A DNA stretch of 64,000 nucleotides from Oscillospiraceae bacterium. GTDB lineage: Bacteria; Bacillota; Clostridia; Oscillospirales; CAG-272. The notes under the pieces are model-generated. The model had not been told where the DNA came from. It did no database searches and saw only the letters and a program-made list of their open reading frames with translations. Made by a program: the position numbers and the translations under genes. Positions 25,140 through 33,188 of the stretch are shown here, piece after piece (within the stretch, counting starts at the first letter, position 1; each line of letters opens with the position of its first letter). The stretch is from assembly GCA_015064735.1 (NCBI GenBank), contig SVRP01000008.1, positions 1 through 64,000 of the forward strand. The letters run 5' to 3'.

Positions 25140-25940
25140 TTATATTCTTTCTTTTACGAATACACCGTCAAAAAGGACGTAGCAATATCTAAAGCCGATC
25201 TCAAGAAGGCGTTGCCTTGTATCGTCAAAGGCAAAATCCAAGGTTTCGATGCTGTGGCTATCGGAGGAAAGCGTAATTTTCGCATCGAGCTTTTTGAGAA
25301 CGTACAGCAGGTCTTCGCTTGGATAGGGGGAGGTTCTGATCCCCTTTGCGACAGCGCCTGTGTTTACCTCGAAAATACAATCTGCAGCAGCCGCCTCGGT
25401 AATGAATTTTTCGGCGAGCCTATTGTATTCCGCATTGTTCAAAAACAGCTGGGCTTCCGATTCGTCAAATTTCGTTATCAGATCAAAATGACCTATAATA
25501 TCGGGCTTCCTTGCCTTTATATAGCCGCAAAAATTCGTGTAATAACGGTCTGCAAGCTCAAGCGCGTTATGGTCGAACAGCTCGAGGCATTTTTTGAAAT
25601 AGCCGTAGTTGGAATCTATGGGAAAGTATTCTCCGCCGATGCGGAAATAATGAGATGAACCTATGATATAATCAAAAGCCTTTCTGTCAACGGGGGCGAA
25701 AAGATCCTCCTCTATTCCCAGGTATATCTGTATATCCTTGCCGTATTTTTCCTTAAGCCGCCCGATCTCCCGAATATATCCTTCCGTGTTTTTCATACAG
25801 TATCTTAAATCGAAAGGAGTATACGCGTGTCCCGAAAAACCGATAGACGAAAAGCCTTTTTCAAGGGCGGCAAGAACGATCTCCTCGGGAGTGTTACGTC
25901 CGTCGCAAAAGGTTGTATGCGTGTGAAGATTTGAAAGCAT
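25140..25940 (-). CDS. PHP-domain histidinol-phosphatase family protein
   Basis: 266 residues, the usual length for HisK-type histidinol-phosphatases. Motifs are NLHTHTTFCDG (residues 4-14), GFSGHAYTPF, GIEEDLF, DYIIGSSHYF, the GHFDLI segment and SSDSH near the end. Of the three PHP proteins in the window it is the closest to HisK, yet no other his gene is present. It begins 1 bp after the YitT-family gene stop and may be read from that gene's promoter. Confidence 0.85.
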   Translation of the reverse strand: MLSNLHTHTTFCDGRNTPEEIVLAALEKGFSSIGFSGHAYTPFDLRYCMKNTEGYIREIGRLKEKYGKDIQIYLGIEEDLFAPVDRKAFDYIIGSSHYFRIGGEYFPIDSNYGYFKKCLELFDHNALELADRYYTNFCGYIKARKPDIIGHFDLITKFDESEAQLFLNNAEYNRLAEKFITEAAAADCIFEVNTGAVAKGIRTSPYPSEDLLYVLKKLDAKITLSSDSHSIETLDFAFDDTRQRLLEIGFRYCYVLFDGVFVKERI

Positions 25941-25941
25941 T

Positions 25942-26571
25942 TTATTTCACCTCGGAGTCTTTTTTCTTGAAACCTTTGGAGATAATAGAAATAACGAGGT
26001 CTATTCCAAGCGTTTTTATCAGCAATCCCAAAAAAGAGCTGAGAAAAACGGTCAAGCCGGATAAAATGCCACCAACCAGAACGATCAGAACATCAGTGAT
26101 CAACAGAGCTTTTCCAATCTTAATGTTAGAAAACTTTTTCACGATCAGCGCGATGATATCCGTTCCGCCCGAGCTTGAATCAACGTAAAACATTATGCCG
26201 CTTGCGACTGCAATAACAGCCGCTCCGACGACGGTAGAAAGATAAATATTGGAGATCAAGGGAGCTCCAAAGTAAAGGGGCTTTTCAAGCGCGCCTATAA
26301 ATACCGTCGTTAAAACCGATCCGACCAAGGTTTTGACAGCCATATCCTTTCCGAGTATCAAAAAGGCAAGAATGACCAGCGCAAGATTGATTACAGTCAG
26401 AATTATTCCCGGAGAAAAAGGGAGAAAGCGGGTAAGAATGACCGATATTCCGCTTGTACCTCCAAGCAAAAGCGAGTGCGGAAAAATGAATAATACCGTA
26501 CTAAGCGCATATAAAACGCTGCCGACGAATATCAATAGATAGTCTTTCAATAAATGCTTCGATTTTACCAT
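25942..26571 (-). CDS. YitT-family membrane protein
   Basis: 209 residues from the ATG complementary to 26569-26571, which follows AAAGGCGG. About five to six transmembrane helices carry the YitT signature segments LLGGTSGISVIL and GIMFYVDSSSGGTDIIA. The C-terminal DUF2179 domain present in many longer members is missing, so this is the short form. The substrate of the family is unknown. Transcription starts from the first of three near-identical promoter modules in this region. Confidence 0.88.
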   Translation of the reverse strand: MVKSKHLLKDYLLIFVGSVLYALSTVLFIFPHSLLLGGTSGISVILTRFLPFSPGIILTVINLALVILAFLILGKDMAVKTLVGSVLTTVFIGALEKPLYFGAPLISNIYLSTVVGAAVIAVASGIMFYVDSSSGGTDIIALIVKKFSNIKIGKALLITDVLIVLVGGILSGLTVFLSSFLGLLIKTLGIDLVISIISKGFKKKDSEVK

Positions 26572-26593
26572 GTTGCACCGCCTTTCTGCGTTT

Positions 26594-26622
26594 AGTATAT
26601 CATAAAATCGTAGAGATTTCAA
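26594..26622 (-). promoter_or_regulatory. Shared promoter module, copy 1 (YitT-family gene)
   Basis: Minus strand TTGAAA (26617-26622), 17-bp spacer, TATACT (26594-26599), then a leader ending GCAGAAAGGCGGT. Spacer, -10 box and leader are nearly the same as at 27130-27158 and 29712-29740. Confidence 0.85.
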
Positions 26623-26638
26623 GACCGTCGTGCCAAAT

Positions 26639-26683
26639 CACGCCAAAGGCGTGTAAAAAATGCGTTTTGCCAAAGCAAAACGC
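26639..26683. repeat. Palindrome array D (two units)
   Basis: CACGCC-AAA-GGCGTG (26639-26653) and GCGTTTTG-CCAAAG-CAAAACGC (26662-26683), joined by an A/T-rich 8-bp linker. It sits 16 bp upstream of the -35 box of promoter module 1. The first unit and its AAATCA flank match the first unit of array A. Confidence 0.65.
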
Positions 26684-26689
26684 TACCTT

Positions 26690-26838
26690 ACTTCTTCACT
26701 ATTCACTATTACTTATTACTTGCCAAAAAACGACAGGAGGTTTTAGTGAAAAGTGAAGAGTGAAAAGTGAAAAAGTAAAAACGACAACCTTCTGTCGAAG
26801 ATTGCCGTTTTTTGTGTTTGGTGACCGTTTTAGATGAC
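26690..26838. repeat. 149-bp duplicated segment, copy 1, with terminator
   Basis: Matches 30053-30201 over 149 bp with two differences that I can see. It contains AGTGAAA-type short tandem words and a hairpin CGACAACCTT/AAGATTGCCG with T-rich flanks, which terminates the leftward zinc-ribbon gene ending at 26843. Confidence 0.9.
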
Positions 26839-26842
26839 GTAG

Positions 26843-27106
26843 TTAATTTTTGTCAAAATCATACGGTCTGCCGCATATATCGCGTTTTCCGCAATTTGGA
26901 CATTTCAAGAGTGCTTTGTTTTCACCAAGTGGGTGTATTATTTTCTGCTTCGTATAAAAACGGTGTCCGCAGTTAGGGCAAACAAAAGGCTTGGAAACAA
27001 AATCCTTGATGGATTCTGAATATCTATACCTTTGATATAGACGCCAAGCAATACCGGGAGCAAAGATTATAAGCGCAACAATTGCCAAAAAAATATATTT
27101 TTCCAT
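26843..27106 (-). CDS. Small membrane protein with zinc-ribbon
   Basis: 87 residues: one N-terminal transmembrane helix (YIFLAIVALIIFAPGIAWRL) and a cytoplasmic zinc ribbon with Cys pairs CPNC (about residue 43) and CPNC/C (about residues 69-78). Related one-helix, zinc-ribbon proteins are common and unassigned in Clostridia. The gene lies between a copy of the shared promoter module and a copy of the 149-bp terminator segment, as if in a transcription cassette. Confidence 0.75.
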   Translation of the reverse strand: MEKYIFLAIVALIIFAPGIAWRLYQRYRYSESIKDFVSKPFVCPNCGHRFYTKQKIIHPLGENKALLKCPNCGKRDICGRPYDFDKN

Positions 27107-27129
27107 ATCTCCACCGCCTTTCTGGAATT

Positions 27130-27158
27130 AGTATAGCATAAAATCGTGAAGATTGCAA
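27130..27158 (-). promoter_or_regulatory. Shared promoter module, copy 2 (zinc-ribbon gene)
   Basis: Minus strand TTGCAA (27153-27158), 17-bp spacer TCTTCACGATTTTATGC, TATACT (27130-27135), leader CAGAAAGGCGGT with the ribosome-binding site. Confidence 0.87.
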
Positions 27159-27194
27159 GGCGTTTGCGGGGAATTGCGACGGAGATTTGCACAC

Positions 27195-27445
27195 TCGATT
27201 GTAGGGACAGGCGTCCTCGACTGTCCGCTTGCGGGCGATTCGTGAATCGCCCCTACAAGAGCTTCGGGCGCGGAATGTCAACTACTTCTGCGTCGCTTCG
27301 CTCGCAGAGCGAGCTTCGAAGCGGCGAGTGCCCCAGCCAAGACAACAAAAAAGCCACCCAATCGGGTGGCTTGTTGTTTGTCAAGAGGCTACGAAAAAGA
27401 TATTTTTCGGGGGTTATAATAAGGATTCGAACTCCAACGGGGGCG
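27195..27445. repeat. Composite intergenic repeat with tRNA-end look-alike
   Basis: In order: GTAGGGACAGGCGTCCTCGAC and GGGCGATTCGTGAATCGCCCC hairpins (27200-27256), a CGCTTCGCTCGCAGAGCGAGC palindrome (near 27295), GTGCCCCAGCCA identical to a tRNA-Gln 3' end (27330-27341), a terminator hairpin AAGCCACCC/GGGTGGCTT (27350-27372), and AAGGATTCGAACTCC (27424-27438), which looks like an inverted tRNA T-arm. No gene seen. Confidence 0.6.
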
Positions 27446-27470
27446 GAAAACGAAATAAGTGGCATGCATC

Positions 27471-27899
27471 TTAAAATGCGTACTTAATCATATAGTACCA
27501 GAAAAATTTTCCCATTATTTTATTATAGTCGTCCATACCCAAAATCTCGGTGTGCTCGCCTATTTTTTCAAGAAGCAACTTAGCGGCGGGAGATTTCCAA
27601 CTCTTTCTGGGCATCGGGGTGCAGAAAATAAAGTCTTTACCATCAACGACACATTGAAGCCAAAGCTGTCCACTTCCGATGCCGAATTCTGCGCGTTGGA
27701 AAGCGGAAAAGGGGATTTCTCTATTGAAAACCTTAAGCTTATCATTCGTACAAACAATACAATCATCTTTAATCTCTGTAATGTATCCTGTAAAGGCAGT
27801 AACCGTAGGAAGAATATCGGCTCCTCTTGCAAGCGCCATGTTAAAAACTTTGTTTTGATCCAAGTTATTTTCTTCGCAATATTTTTTCATAGTCATCAT
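27471..27899 (-). CDS. Hypothetical protein (142 residues)
   Basis: A soluble protein of about 142 residues. The start is the first ATG after AAAAAGGAG; the frame continues upstream only through a badly spaced TTG. The N-terminal 30 residues look helical (KKYCEENNLDQNKVFNMALA) and the rest is beta-rich, with IKDDCIVCTND and WLQCVVDGKDFIFCTP. I recognise no family. It lies 17 bp after the regulator-like gene at 29213-27930 and is probably translated from the same mRNA. Confidence 0.6.
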   Translation of the reverse strand: MMTMKKYCEENNLDQNKVFNMALARGADILPTVTAFTGYITEIKDDCIVCTNDKLKVFNREIPFSAFQRAEFGIGSGQLWLQCVVDGKDFIFCTPMPRKSWKSPAAKLLLEKIGEHTEILGMDDYNKIMGKFFWYYMIKYAF

Positions 27900-27929
27900 A
27901 GTATTCAATCTCCTTTTTAATGTAATTTA

Positions 27930-29213
27930 TCAGCCGCGCTTCCATATGTAGTCAGTGAATCTGAAAGTAAGATATTGAACCGCGGTAGACGATCCGTTTC
28001 CAAAATCAACAACATCGATCATATTTCCATAATCGTCATACAGCTTCCAACCGGCGTATATTTCAAATAATACATTCCCATCGCAGCCTGAAAAATTCCT
28101 GAAGGCAAATTTTCCTATTTTCGTAACGCTTGCGGGAATAACTATACTCTCAATCGAAACGCAATCAGCAAAGGCTTTCTCACCTATGTGGTATACACCC
28201 GCAGGTATTGCCATCTCCTTCAATTTTTTACATCCATTAAACGCAAAAGGCTCTATCGTTTTTATTTTGCCCGGCAGGTTAACGCTTTCAAGCTCAACGC
28301 AATTCTCAAACGCCCCTTGTCCAATAGCGGTTACCGTTTCGGGAATAAGAATACTTTTCACCGTTGTGTTTCCTGCAAATGCGAATGCTTTAATTTGAAC
28401 GACCTTTTCTCCACTCGGAGAATTCTCGGGAATAACGATATTTTCGTCCGTGCAGTCCCCCTGAGCAACAATGCACGTACCGTCACCATTGGACATATAC
28501 ATCAAGCCCTCGCTGGGCTGAGGCTGCTCACACAATATACATTGTCGGTCGATATATTTATGCTCCAGTTTTTCCGTCTCTCTGCGAGTCCGTACAAGCG
28601 CATTGTTGCAATCCGCGCAATAAATGACCTCGTCATAGGAGCCGCCCGACTTGCAGGTAGGCGCGATCTCATTCTCTTTCACACTGCTTAGCAAGGTATG
28701 CGCTATCTTTGCAACACTTCGAGGAGTACGTATGAGCTCCTCGTTGCAATCCGCGCAATAAACGACCTCGTCATAGGAGCCGTCTGATGCGCAGGTGGGC
28801 GCGATCTCATTCTCTTTCACACTGCTTGTTGCGGTATGATGATGCTCTTCATTTGTGGGTTTGATTATTTTTATGATCACACACGCCGCCGCTACAACAA
28901 AACAAATCGCAAGTATCAGATACCAATACGGATATTTCTTTTTCCGAGATACAGGTGCCGTTTTCTCAATTTTGGCTTCTGCCGTTTGAACTGCGGGAGT
29001 ATCCGCCCTGTCCTCATTATCCTCATTCAGCAAATAGTCCGTTGTCACGTTAAAAAGCTTACTGATACGCAATATATTTTGAGCGTCGGGCAACGCCGTT
29101 TCGTTCTCCCATCTGCTGATCGCCTGTCGCGATACGTCCAACTTCTCAGCGAATTCCTCTTGCGACCAACCCTTTTCTTTTCTGAGTTCAATTAGTTTAT
29201 CTGCCAATTTCAT
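27930..29213 (-). CDS. Membrane-spanning XRE regulator with Cys-pair repeats and BspA-like leucine-rich repeats
   Basis: 427 residues combining parts rarely found together. Residues 3-62 are an XRE helix-turn-helix (SQEEFAEKLDVSRQAISRWE). Residues 97-117 form one transmembrane helix. Residues 131-228 hold two copies of a 46-residue repeat starting SVKENEIAPTC, each ending YCADCN, and a final CILC, so three Cys clusters that could bind metal or form disulfides. Residues about 238-427 are BspA-type leucine-rich repeats (VIPETVTAIGQGAFENC). The DNA-binding part should be inside the cell and the repeats outside, making it a possible one-component sensor of an extracellular partner. Confidence 0.82.
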   Translation of the reverse strand: MKLADKLIELRKEKGWSQEEFAEKLDVSRQAISRWENETALPDAQNILRISKLFNVTTDYLLNEDNEDRADTPAVQTAEAKIEKTAPVSRKKKYPYWYLILAICFVVAAACVIIKIIKPTNEEHHHTATSSVKENEIAPTCASDGSYDEVVYCADCNEELIRTPRSVAKIAHTLLSSVKENEIAPTCKSGGSYDEVIYCADCNNALVRTRRETEKLEHKYIDRQCILCEQPQPSEGLMYMSNGDGTCIVAQGDCTDENIVIPENSPSGEKVVQIKAFAFAGNTTVKSILIPETVTAIGQGAFENCVELESVNLPGKIKTIEPFAFNGCKKLKEMAIPAGVYHIGEKAFADCVSIESIVIPASVTKIGKFAFRNFSGCDGNVLFEIYAGWKLYDDYGNMIDVVDFGNGSSTAVQYLTFRFTDYIWKRG

Positions 29214-29316
29214 AATGACACCCCCTGTTTATACATAATTGTACCAAAATTGATTTCAAAAAGCCACCGCATCAACCTTACAATTATGCAACAAGACTTT
29301 ACACAAGGCAAAATTC

Positions 29317-29688
29317 TTAGTTTCGTTCCGATAGAAGTACGCAAAAGACTACTGTTGAAATGATAATTTGCGCCGCTATTACGATGAAGTACGGATAGAG
29401 GTCAAACAAAACAACGTAGCAAACGGAAACGGCAATCGAAACAAATATGCCGAAGATCATAGCCCACAAAGCCCATTGATCTTTTCGCTTATCAAACAGT
29501 TGGAGAAAAGTATACGCAAGAAAACAGAAAGCAATACCAAGTGTCCAAAGCCGTATATCGGGTAACAAAATTTCAAATACAATTAGATTGATAACAAGGC
29601 AGGTGCTTGAAAGAATATGTAAAATCCGCTTTAATTTGAATTGCGGTGTATTATGAGGTGTAAACCAATAATTGTGATTCTTTTTCAA
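29317..29688 (-). CDS. Small membrane protein with TTG start
   Basis: 123 residues with four hydrophobic segments and short loops; no family recognised. The start is TTG (complement of 29686-29688): its distance from the AAAGGCGG of the shared leader is the same as for the ATG of the zinc-ribbon gene, which supports the unusual start codon. Transcribed from promoter module 3. Confidence 0.65.
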   Translation of the reverse strand: MKKNHNYWFTPHNTPQFKLKRILHILSSTCLVINLIVFEILLPDIRLWTLGIAFCFLAYTFLQLFDKRKDQWALWAMIFGIFVSIAVSVCYVVLFDLYPYFIVIAAQIIISTVVFCVLLSERN

Positions 29689-29711
29689 ATCCCTACCGCC
29701 TTTCTGCGATT

Positions 29712-29740
29712 AGTATATCATAAAATCGTGAAGATTGCAA
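29712..29740 (-). promoter_or_regulatory. Shared promoter module, copy 3
   Basis: Minus strand TTGCAA (29735-29740), 17-bp spacer TCTTCACGATTTTATGA, TATACT (29712-29717), followed by a GCAGAAAGGCGGT leader. Differs from copy 2 by only a few bases. Confidence 0.87.
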
Positions 29741-29778
29741 GGCGTTTGTGGGGAATTGGGGCGACACTCGCTCCAAAT

Positions 29779-29957
29779 CACGCCGAAGGCGTGTATATCA
29801 TCCGCAACTTGTTGCGGTATATCATCAGACCGAAGGTCTGGATATCATCAAGCCGCAGGTAAGATGCACGCTAAAGCGTGATGATATACAGCCCCATAGG
29901 GGCTGATGATATGCACCGCACTTCGCGCGGCGATGATATACCAAGCCTGCGGCTTGG
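29779..29957. repeat. Palindrome array A (eight units)
   Basis: Seven recognisable palindromes of 13-17 bp plus one half unit: CACGCC-GAA-GGCGTG, CGCAAC-TT-GTTGCG, AGACC-GAA-GGTCT, half unit AAGCCGCAGG, CACGCT-AA-AGCGTG, CAGCCCC-ATA-GGGGCTG, CCGCAC-TTC-GCGCGG (one mismatch) and CCAAGCC-TGC-GGCTTGG. Linkers left of the half unit read TATATCATC or GATATCATC; those to the right read GATGATATA or ATGATATG, the reverse complement. The array therefore has an overall dyad. It lies upstream of promoter module 3. Confidence 0.85.
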
Positions 29958-29964
29958 ATAAACA

Positions 29965-30050
29965 AAAAAGATATTTTTGCGGTTTGCAATAAGGATTTGA
30001 ACCCGAGTAAATTATAATGCTTTTCGACCATCGGGAGAAAAGCTACATTA
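29965..30050 (-). repeat. T-arm look-alike repeat
   Basis: On the minus strand: TTTTCTCCCGATGGTCGAAA, then GGGTTCAAATCCTT (a tRNA T-arm shape), then AAAAATATCTTTTTT. The same order of words occurs at 34970-35065 on the plus strand and, partly, at 27400-27440. No acceptor or anticodon stem can be built, so it is not a tRNA gene. Confidence 0.6.
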
Positions 30051-30052
30051 GT

Positions 30053-30201
30053 ACTTCTTCACTATTCACTATTACTTATTACTTGCCAAAAAACGACAAG
30101 AGGTTTTAGTGAAAAGTGAAGAGTGAAAAGTGAAAAAGTAAAAACGACAACCTTCTGTCGAAGATTGCCGTTTTTTGTGTTTGGTGACCGTTTCAGATGA
30201 C
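30053..30201. repeat. 149-bp duplicated segment, copy 2, with terminator
   Basis: Nearly identical to 26690-26838. Here it directly follows the stop codon of the polysaccharide deacetylase gene and supplies its terminator hairpin (ACGACAACCTT/AAGATTGCCGT). Confidence 0.9.
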
Positions 30202-31062
30202 TTATTTTTTATCGATTTCTATTGTCTTTCCTGATTCTATTTTATAAATAATCCCATCTACATCTATCCAAACATCCAGCAACGTGGGGTTGTATATCAT
30301 ATAACCGTTCGCACTGTATATCAAATTTTTGTAAGCTTGAACGTAATCGTATATCTCTATATTCGTTGCATACCATATCTCAGGATTATTAGCAAGCTTT
30401 TGACAAATTTCTTCCATGTGATTCCAATTATCCTTCGTATCAAATTCATAGCTGTGTCCCCAGATATAGAGCAGACGAGGAACTCGTTTTGCATGATATG
30501 CCTTTGTAGAAATGTCAATATTCAAAAATTTTTCAATATATTCCATAATTTTAGGATTGTTATGATGGGCGCTTGGCATCCATGCGTGAAAATCCTGCGG
30601 AAGCATAAATGAATCGTTGTCTCCGCCTAAGGTTCGGGAATACACGATATCCAAATCGGTCAAATATTGCTTGATCTGCTCATAGCTTCCGAAATTACCC
30701 ATCTGAGTAATCCCCGTGTCAGGATATGCCATTCCACGAATAATGCGACTGCATTTCTCCTCCAATTCCAAGCGGCAATCCAACACGTCGCGTATACCCT
30801 CGATCACACGCATATTTCCGTTAGCTCTGTGATTGGCGCCGTGAACTGCGATTTCATGCCCTTTTGAGAGAAAATATTCGTTGATCTCCTCCTTTGTGAA
30901 GTTGGTTTTTCGCATATATTCACAGTTAAAATTAAAGGTAGCCTTCATTCCATATCGATCAAACAGCTCTGCGAGGCGCTTATCCTGCTGCACTCCGTCA
31001 TCATAGCTAAACGTTACCGCCTTTGCCTTTCCATTGGGATATCTCATAAAAACAGATCTCAT
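30202..31062 (-). CDS. Polysaccharide deacetylase-family protein (NodB homology domain)
   Basis: 286 residues from the ATG complementary to 31060-31062, behind GGAGG. TFSYDDG (Asp21-Asp22) and VHGANH give the Asp and the HxxxH zinc ligands of the NodB fold; AYPDTGITQ corresponds to the motif 3 region. There is no signal peptide, so it is cytoplasmic, unlike peptidoglycan deacetylases, and may act on a small N-acetylated sugar or amide. A promoter embedded in a long inverted repeat lies upstream. The family call is good; the substrate is unknown. Confidence 0.85.
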   Translation of the reverse strand: MRSVFMRYPNGKAKAVTFSYDDGVQQDKRLAELFDRYGMKATFNFNCEYMRKTNFTKEEINEYFLSKGHEIAVHGANHRANGNMRVIEGIRDVLDCRLELEEKCSRIIRGMAYPDTGITQMGNFGSYEQIKQYLTDLDIVYSRTLGGDNDSFMLPQDFHAWMPSAHHNNPKIMEYIEKFLNIDISTKAYHAKRVPRLLYIWGHSYEFDTKDNWNHMEEICQKLANNPEIWYATNIEIYDYVQAYKNLIYSANGYMIYNPTLLDVWIDVDGIIYKIESGKTIEIDKK

Positions 31063-31128
31063 AAACAACCTCCGAAAATTTATTGGATTAATTTACGTGT
31101 ATTTTCTTAATTCGATGATAGTACGGCT

Positions 31129-31185
31129 TTTTCGCTCTCCTTTCGGGTGGTAAACACATTATACCGAAAGGGAGCGAAAATGCAA
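31129..31185 (-). promoter_or_regulatory. Promoter inside an inverted repeat
   Basis: Minus strand TTGCAT (31180-31185), 16-bp spacer, TATAAT (31158-31163). The arms TTTTCGCTCCCTTTCGGT and ACCCGAAAGGAGAGCGAAAA flank the -10 box on both sides with one unpaired base, so -10 lies in the loop of an 18-bp dyad. This is a plausible repressor operator for the deacetylase gene. Confidence 0.65.
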
Positions 31186-31261
31186 GAAAAGTTTTTGAAA
31201 ATTATTTGTTGAGAGTATTATAACATAAATTCAGAAAAATGTAAAGAAAAATATGTTTGGC

Positions 31262-31441
31262 ACTAGGGTAACTCCGCTTCGCTCCGTGATTCGCACGCTC
31301 TACGCCTGACAAGAGAGCTTGTCGATCTCCGAGCGGCGAATGCGAACCTAATTCTGCGTCGCTTCGCTCGCAGAGCGAGCTTGGAAGCGACGAGTGCCCC
31401 AGCCAACGCAAAAAGGACGCCGATTGGCGTCCTTTGCGTTG
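31262..31441 (+). repeat. tRNA-Gln-end module, left end of the recombinase island
   Basis: Begins CTAGGGTAACTC, contains CGAATGCGAACCTAATTC and ends with a tRNA-Gln-like CCCCAGCCA followed by the hairpin AAGGACGCC-GATT-GGCGTCCTTT. The last 45 bp (31396-31440) are identical to 34489-34533. Because the island genes lie between the two copies, this may be its left attachment repeat. Confidence 0.65.
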
Positions 31442-31777
31442 TGTGTTCTGACCTTAATAGATGCCACCTTGAAAACATAGTGTTTTCAAGGGTTTTAGGT
31501 GCATTTTTCTCTTTTAATCTCTATTTTCTCACCGGTATTCTGAATTTTGGCATTTTAGGATCTGACCTTAATAGATGACACTTATACAGTTGCACATACC
31601 GCTAACAAGCGACTCGGCGAAAAATTCTAGCGTAGGAGAGTACCCCTCTCTGTTTTGTTCTAAAAAAGGATTGCGATTTTCAATATTTTGTGATATAATT
31701 TATGTATAATACACTAATAACTCTAATAGCGATTCAAATCGTAATACTTTCCTTTTGGGTTTATTTATGGGGGAAAT
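31442..31777 (+). promoter_or_regulatory. Left part of the island: direct repeats and recombinase promoter
   Basis: TCTGACCTTAATAGATGCCA (31452) recurs as TCTGACCTTAATAGATGACA (31561), about 110 bp apart. A promoter TTGCGA (31671-31676), 17-bp spacer, TATAAT (31694-31699) precedes the recombinase, whose ATG at 31778 follows GGGGGAAAT. Confidence 0.65.
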
Positions 31778-32659
31778 ATGGCTATTATATACATAAGATC
31801 ATCATCGAGTGCATGCAGTTTAATTAAACAAAAGGAAGAAATTAATAATTTACTAAAAGCAAATAAAATTCTTTTAGAAAATGTTATTTACATTGAAGAA
31901 ATATCCCATATTTTTTATGAAAGCAAATTTAAAACTGAAATACTCGACAGCGATATATGTAATGACACAATTTATACTTTGTCAATAGATAGAATAAGCC
32001 GAGAAGTCGAAATAATCCAAGAAGTATTTTACAATCTTTTGAAAAGAAATGTAAAAATTTTTTGCTTATCAAGCAATAGCTTTTTCGAAGAATATCACTT
32101 GATCTGTGCCAAAGTATTTCAAAGTTGTTCATTAATGGAAAGGGAGTATTTGTCTGGGGTAACTAAATCAGCCTTAAATAAACTTAAAGATCAAGGAATC
32201 AAATTAGGAAGAGCACCGAAATACGACCGTAATGAATTGTTTAAAAAAATAGTGGAAGCTAAAAACACAAGGAATTTAACATATGCGCAGATTGCGGAGA
32301 TTTACAATGTAGATGCTTCTACCATATGCAGAATTTATAATCAAGGACTCAAAAATCATGGCTTTTCAGAAGGCAGAAAACAAGAGCTAAAAGAACTCAT
32401 TAAAAATGATTTAGAAAACAATTTAACCCACCAGCAAATTATTGAAAAACATAATATTCCTAAAACTTTTCTAATTACACTTTCAAAAGAGATAAAACTT
32501 GACGAAGAAGTAAATAGTATTCCACTCGATACAAAACAAAAAATCGCCTCAGAGGCAAATGCTGGAATATCTATTGAAACCTTGGCAAAAAAATATAGTT
32601 CCAATCAAGCAGTTGTTAAGAAAGTAATAAAATTAATGAAAGGGGGAGCTAACTGGTAA
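31778..32659 (+). CDS. Serine recombinase (resolvase/invertase type) with long C-terminus
   Basis: 293 residues. The N-terminal catalytic domain (about 1-140) has the Y5-x-R7-x-S9 nucleophile motif, the DRISRE segment with active-site arginines and SLMEREYLSG-LGRAPK, the standard junction to the DNA-binding region. After it come two to three helix-turn-helix-like segments (LTYAQIAEIYNVDASTICRI; LTHQQIIEKHNI; SIETLAKKYSSNQAVVKKV), more than the single Hin-type HTH. Probably the enzyme that moves or rearranges the AT-rich island in which it lies. It overlaps the HNH gene by one base. Confidence 0.85.
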   Translation: MAIIYIRSSSSACSLIKQKEEINNLLKANKILLENVIYIEEISHIFYESKFKTEILDSDICNDTIYTLSIDRISREVEIIQEVFYNLLKRNVKIFCLSSNSFFEEYHLICAKVFQSCSLMEREYLSGVTKSALNKLKDQGIKLGRAPKYDRNELFKKIVEAKNTRNLTYAQIAEIYNVDASTICRIYNQGLKNHGFSEGRKQELKELIKNDLENNLTHQQIIEKHNIPKTFLITLSKEIKLDEEVNSIPLDTKQKIASEANAGISIETLAKKYSSNQAVVKKVIKLMKGGANW

Positions 32660-33180
32660 TGGCATATCATGAAAAAATGCAAACGAAAGTAAAGGATATT
32701 GTTGCTTATCGTTCTGCTCATTTTGACGAGACAAAAATGAACATTGATATTTCCGACTTGTCAACTCATTGTTGGCGTTGCGGAGAAATACGCAGATTAC
32801 AGCGATGTCACATAGTTCCCTCAAGTGCTGAAGGACATGATTCTCCTGATAATTATTTTTTGTTGTGTAACTCTTGCCATGAGGAAGCACCTAACACAAC
32901 AAATCCTAATAGAATGTATGAATGGTTACTTTCTTCAAGGTCAGATATTTACAATACCTTTTGGGGTGAAAAAGTAAGTGATGTTTATCAAAAGCTCTAT
33001 CAAAAAAACTTAAAAGATGAAATAGTTAGTAGATATATAAAAAGCCAAAATTCTTTTGAAGAATTACTTGCTCAAAAAATCAAAGAATGTAAAGCACATA
33101 TTGGTCAAGGGAGGTTAAATGTATCTGCATGGGTTGCCTTTTGGGAAAATCTATTTGAAGAATTCGATTATAATATTTGA
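32659..33180 (+). CDS. HNH endonuclease-like protein
   Basis: 173 residues. The HNH core is about residues 38-76: C38-x2-C41, then RCH (H51), N65 in DNYFLLC, and C70-x2-C73-H74, a zinc-stabilised HNH of the Cys4 type. The remaining 95 residues are helical and unrecognised. It follows the serine recombinase with a 1-bp overlap and is AT-rich like it. It could be a homing-type nuclease or a defence/toxin effector; the sequence does not decide. Confidence 0.8.
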   Translation: MAYHEKMQTKVKDIVAYRSAHFDETKMNIDISDLSTHCWRCGEIRRLQRCHIVPSSAEGHDSPDNYFLLCNSCHEEAPNTTNPNRMYEWLLSSRSDIYNTFWGEKVSDVYQKLYQKNLKDEIVSRYIKSQNSFEELLAQKIKECKAHIGQGRLNVSAWVAFWENLFEEFDYNI

Positions 33181-33188
33181 ACAAATAC

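Noticed and set aside
25140..25940. A histidine biosynthesis enzyme
   Set aside because: Family similarity to HisK is real, but no his gene is near and three PHP proteins occur in the window, so the pathway assignment is unsupported.
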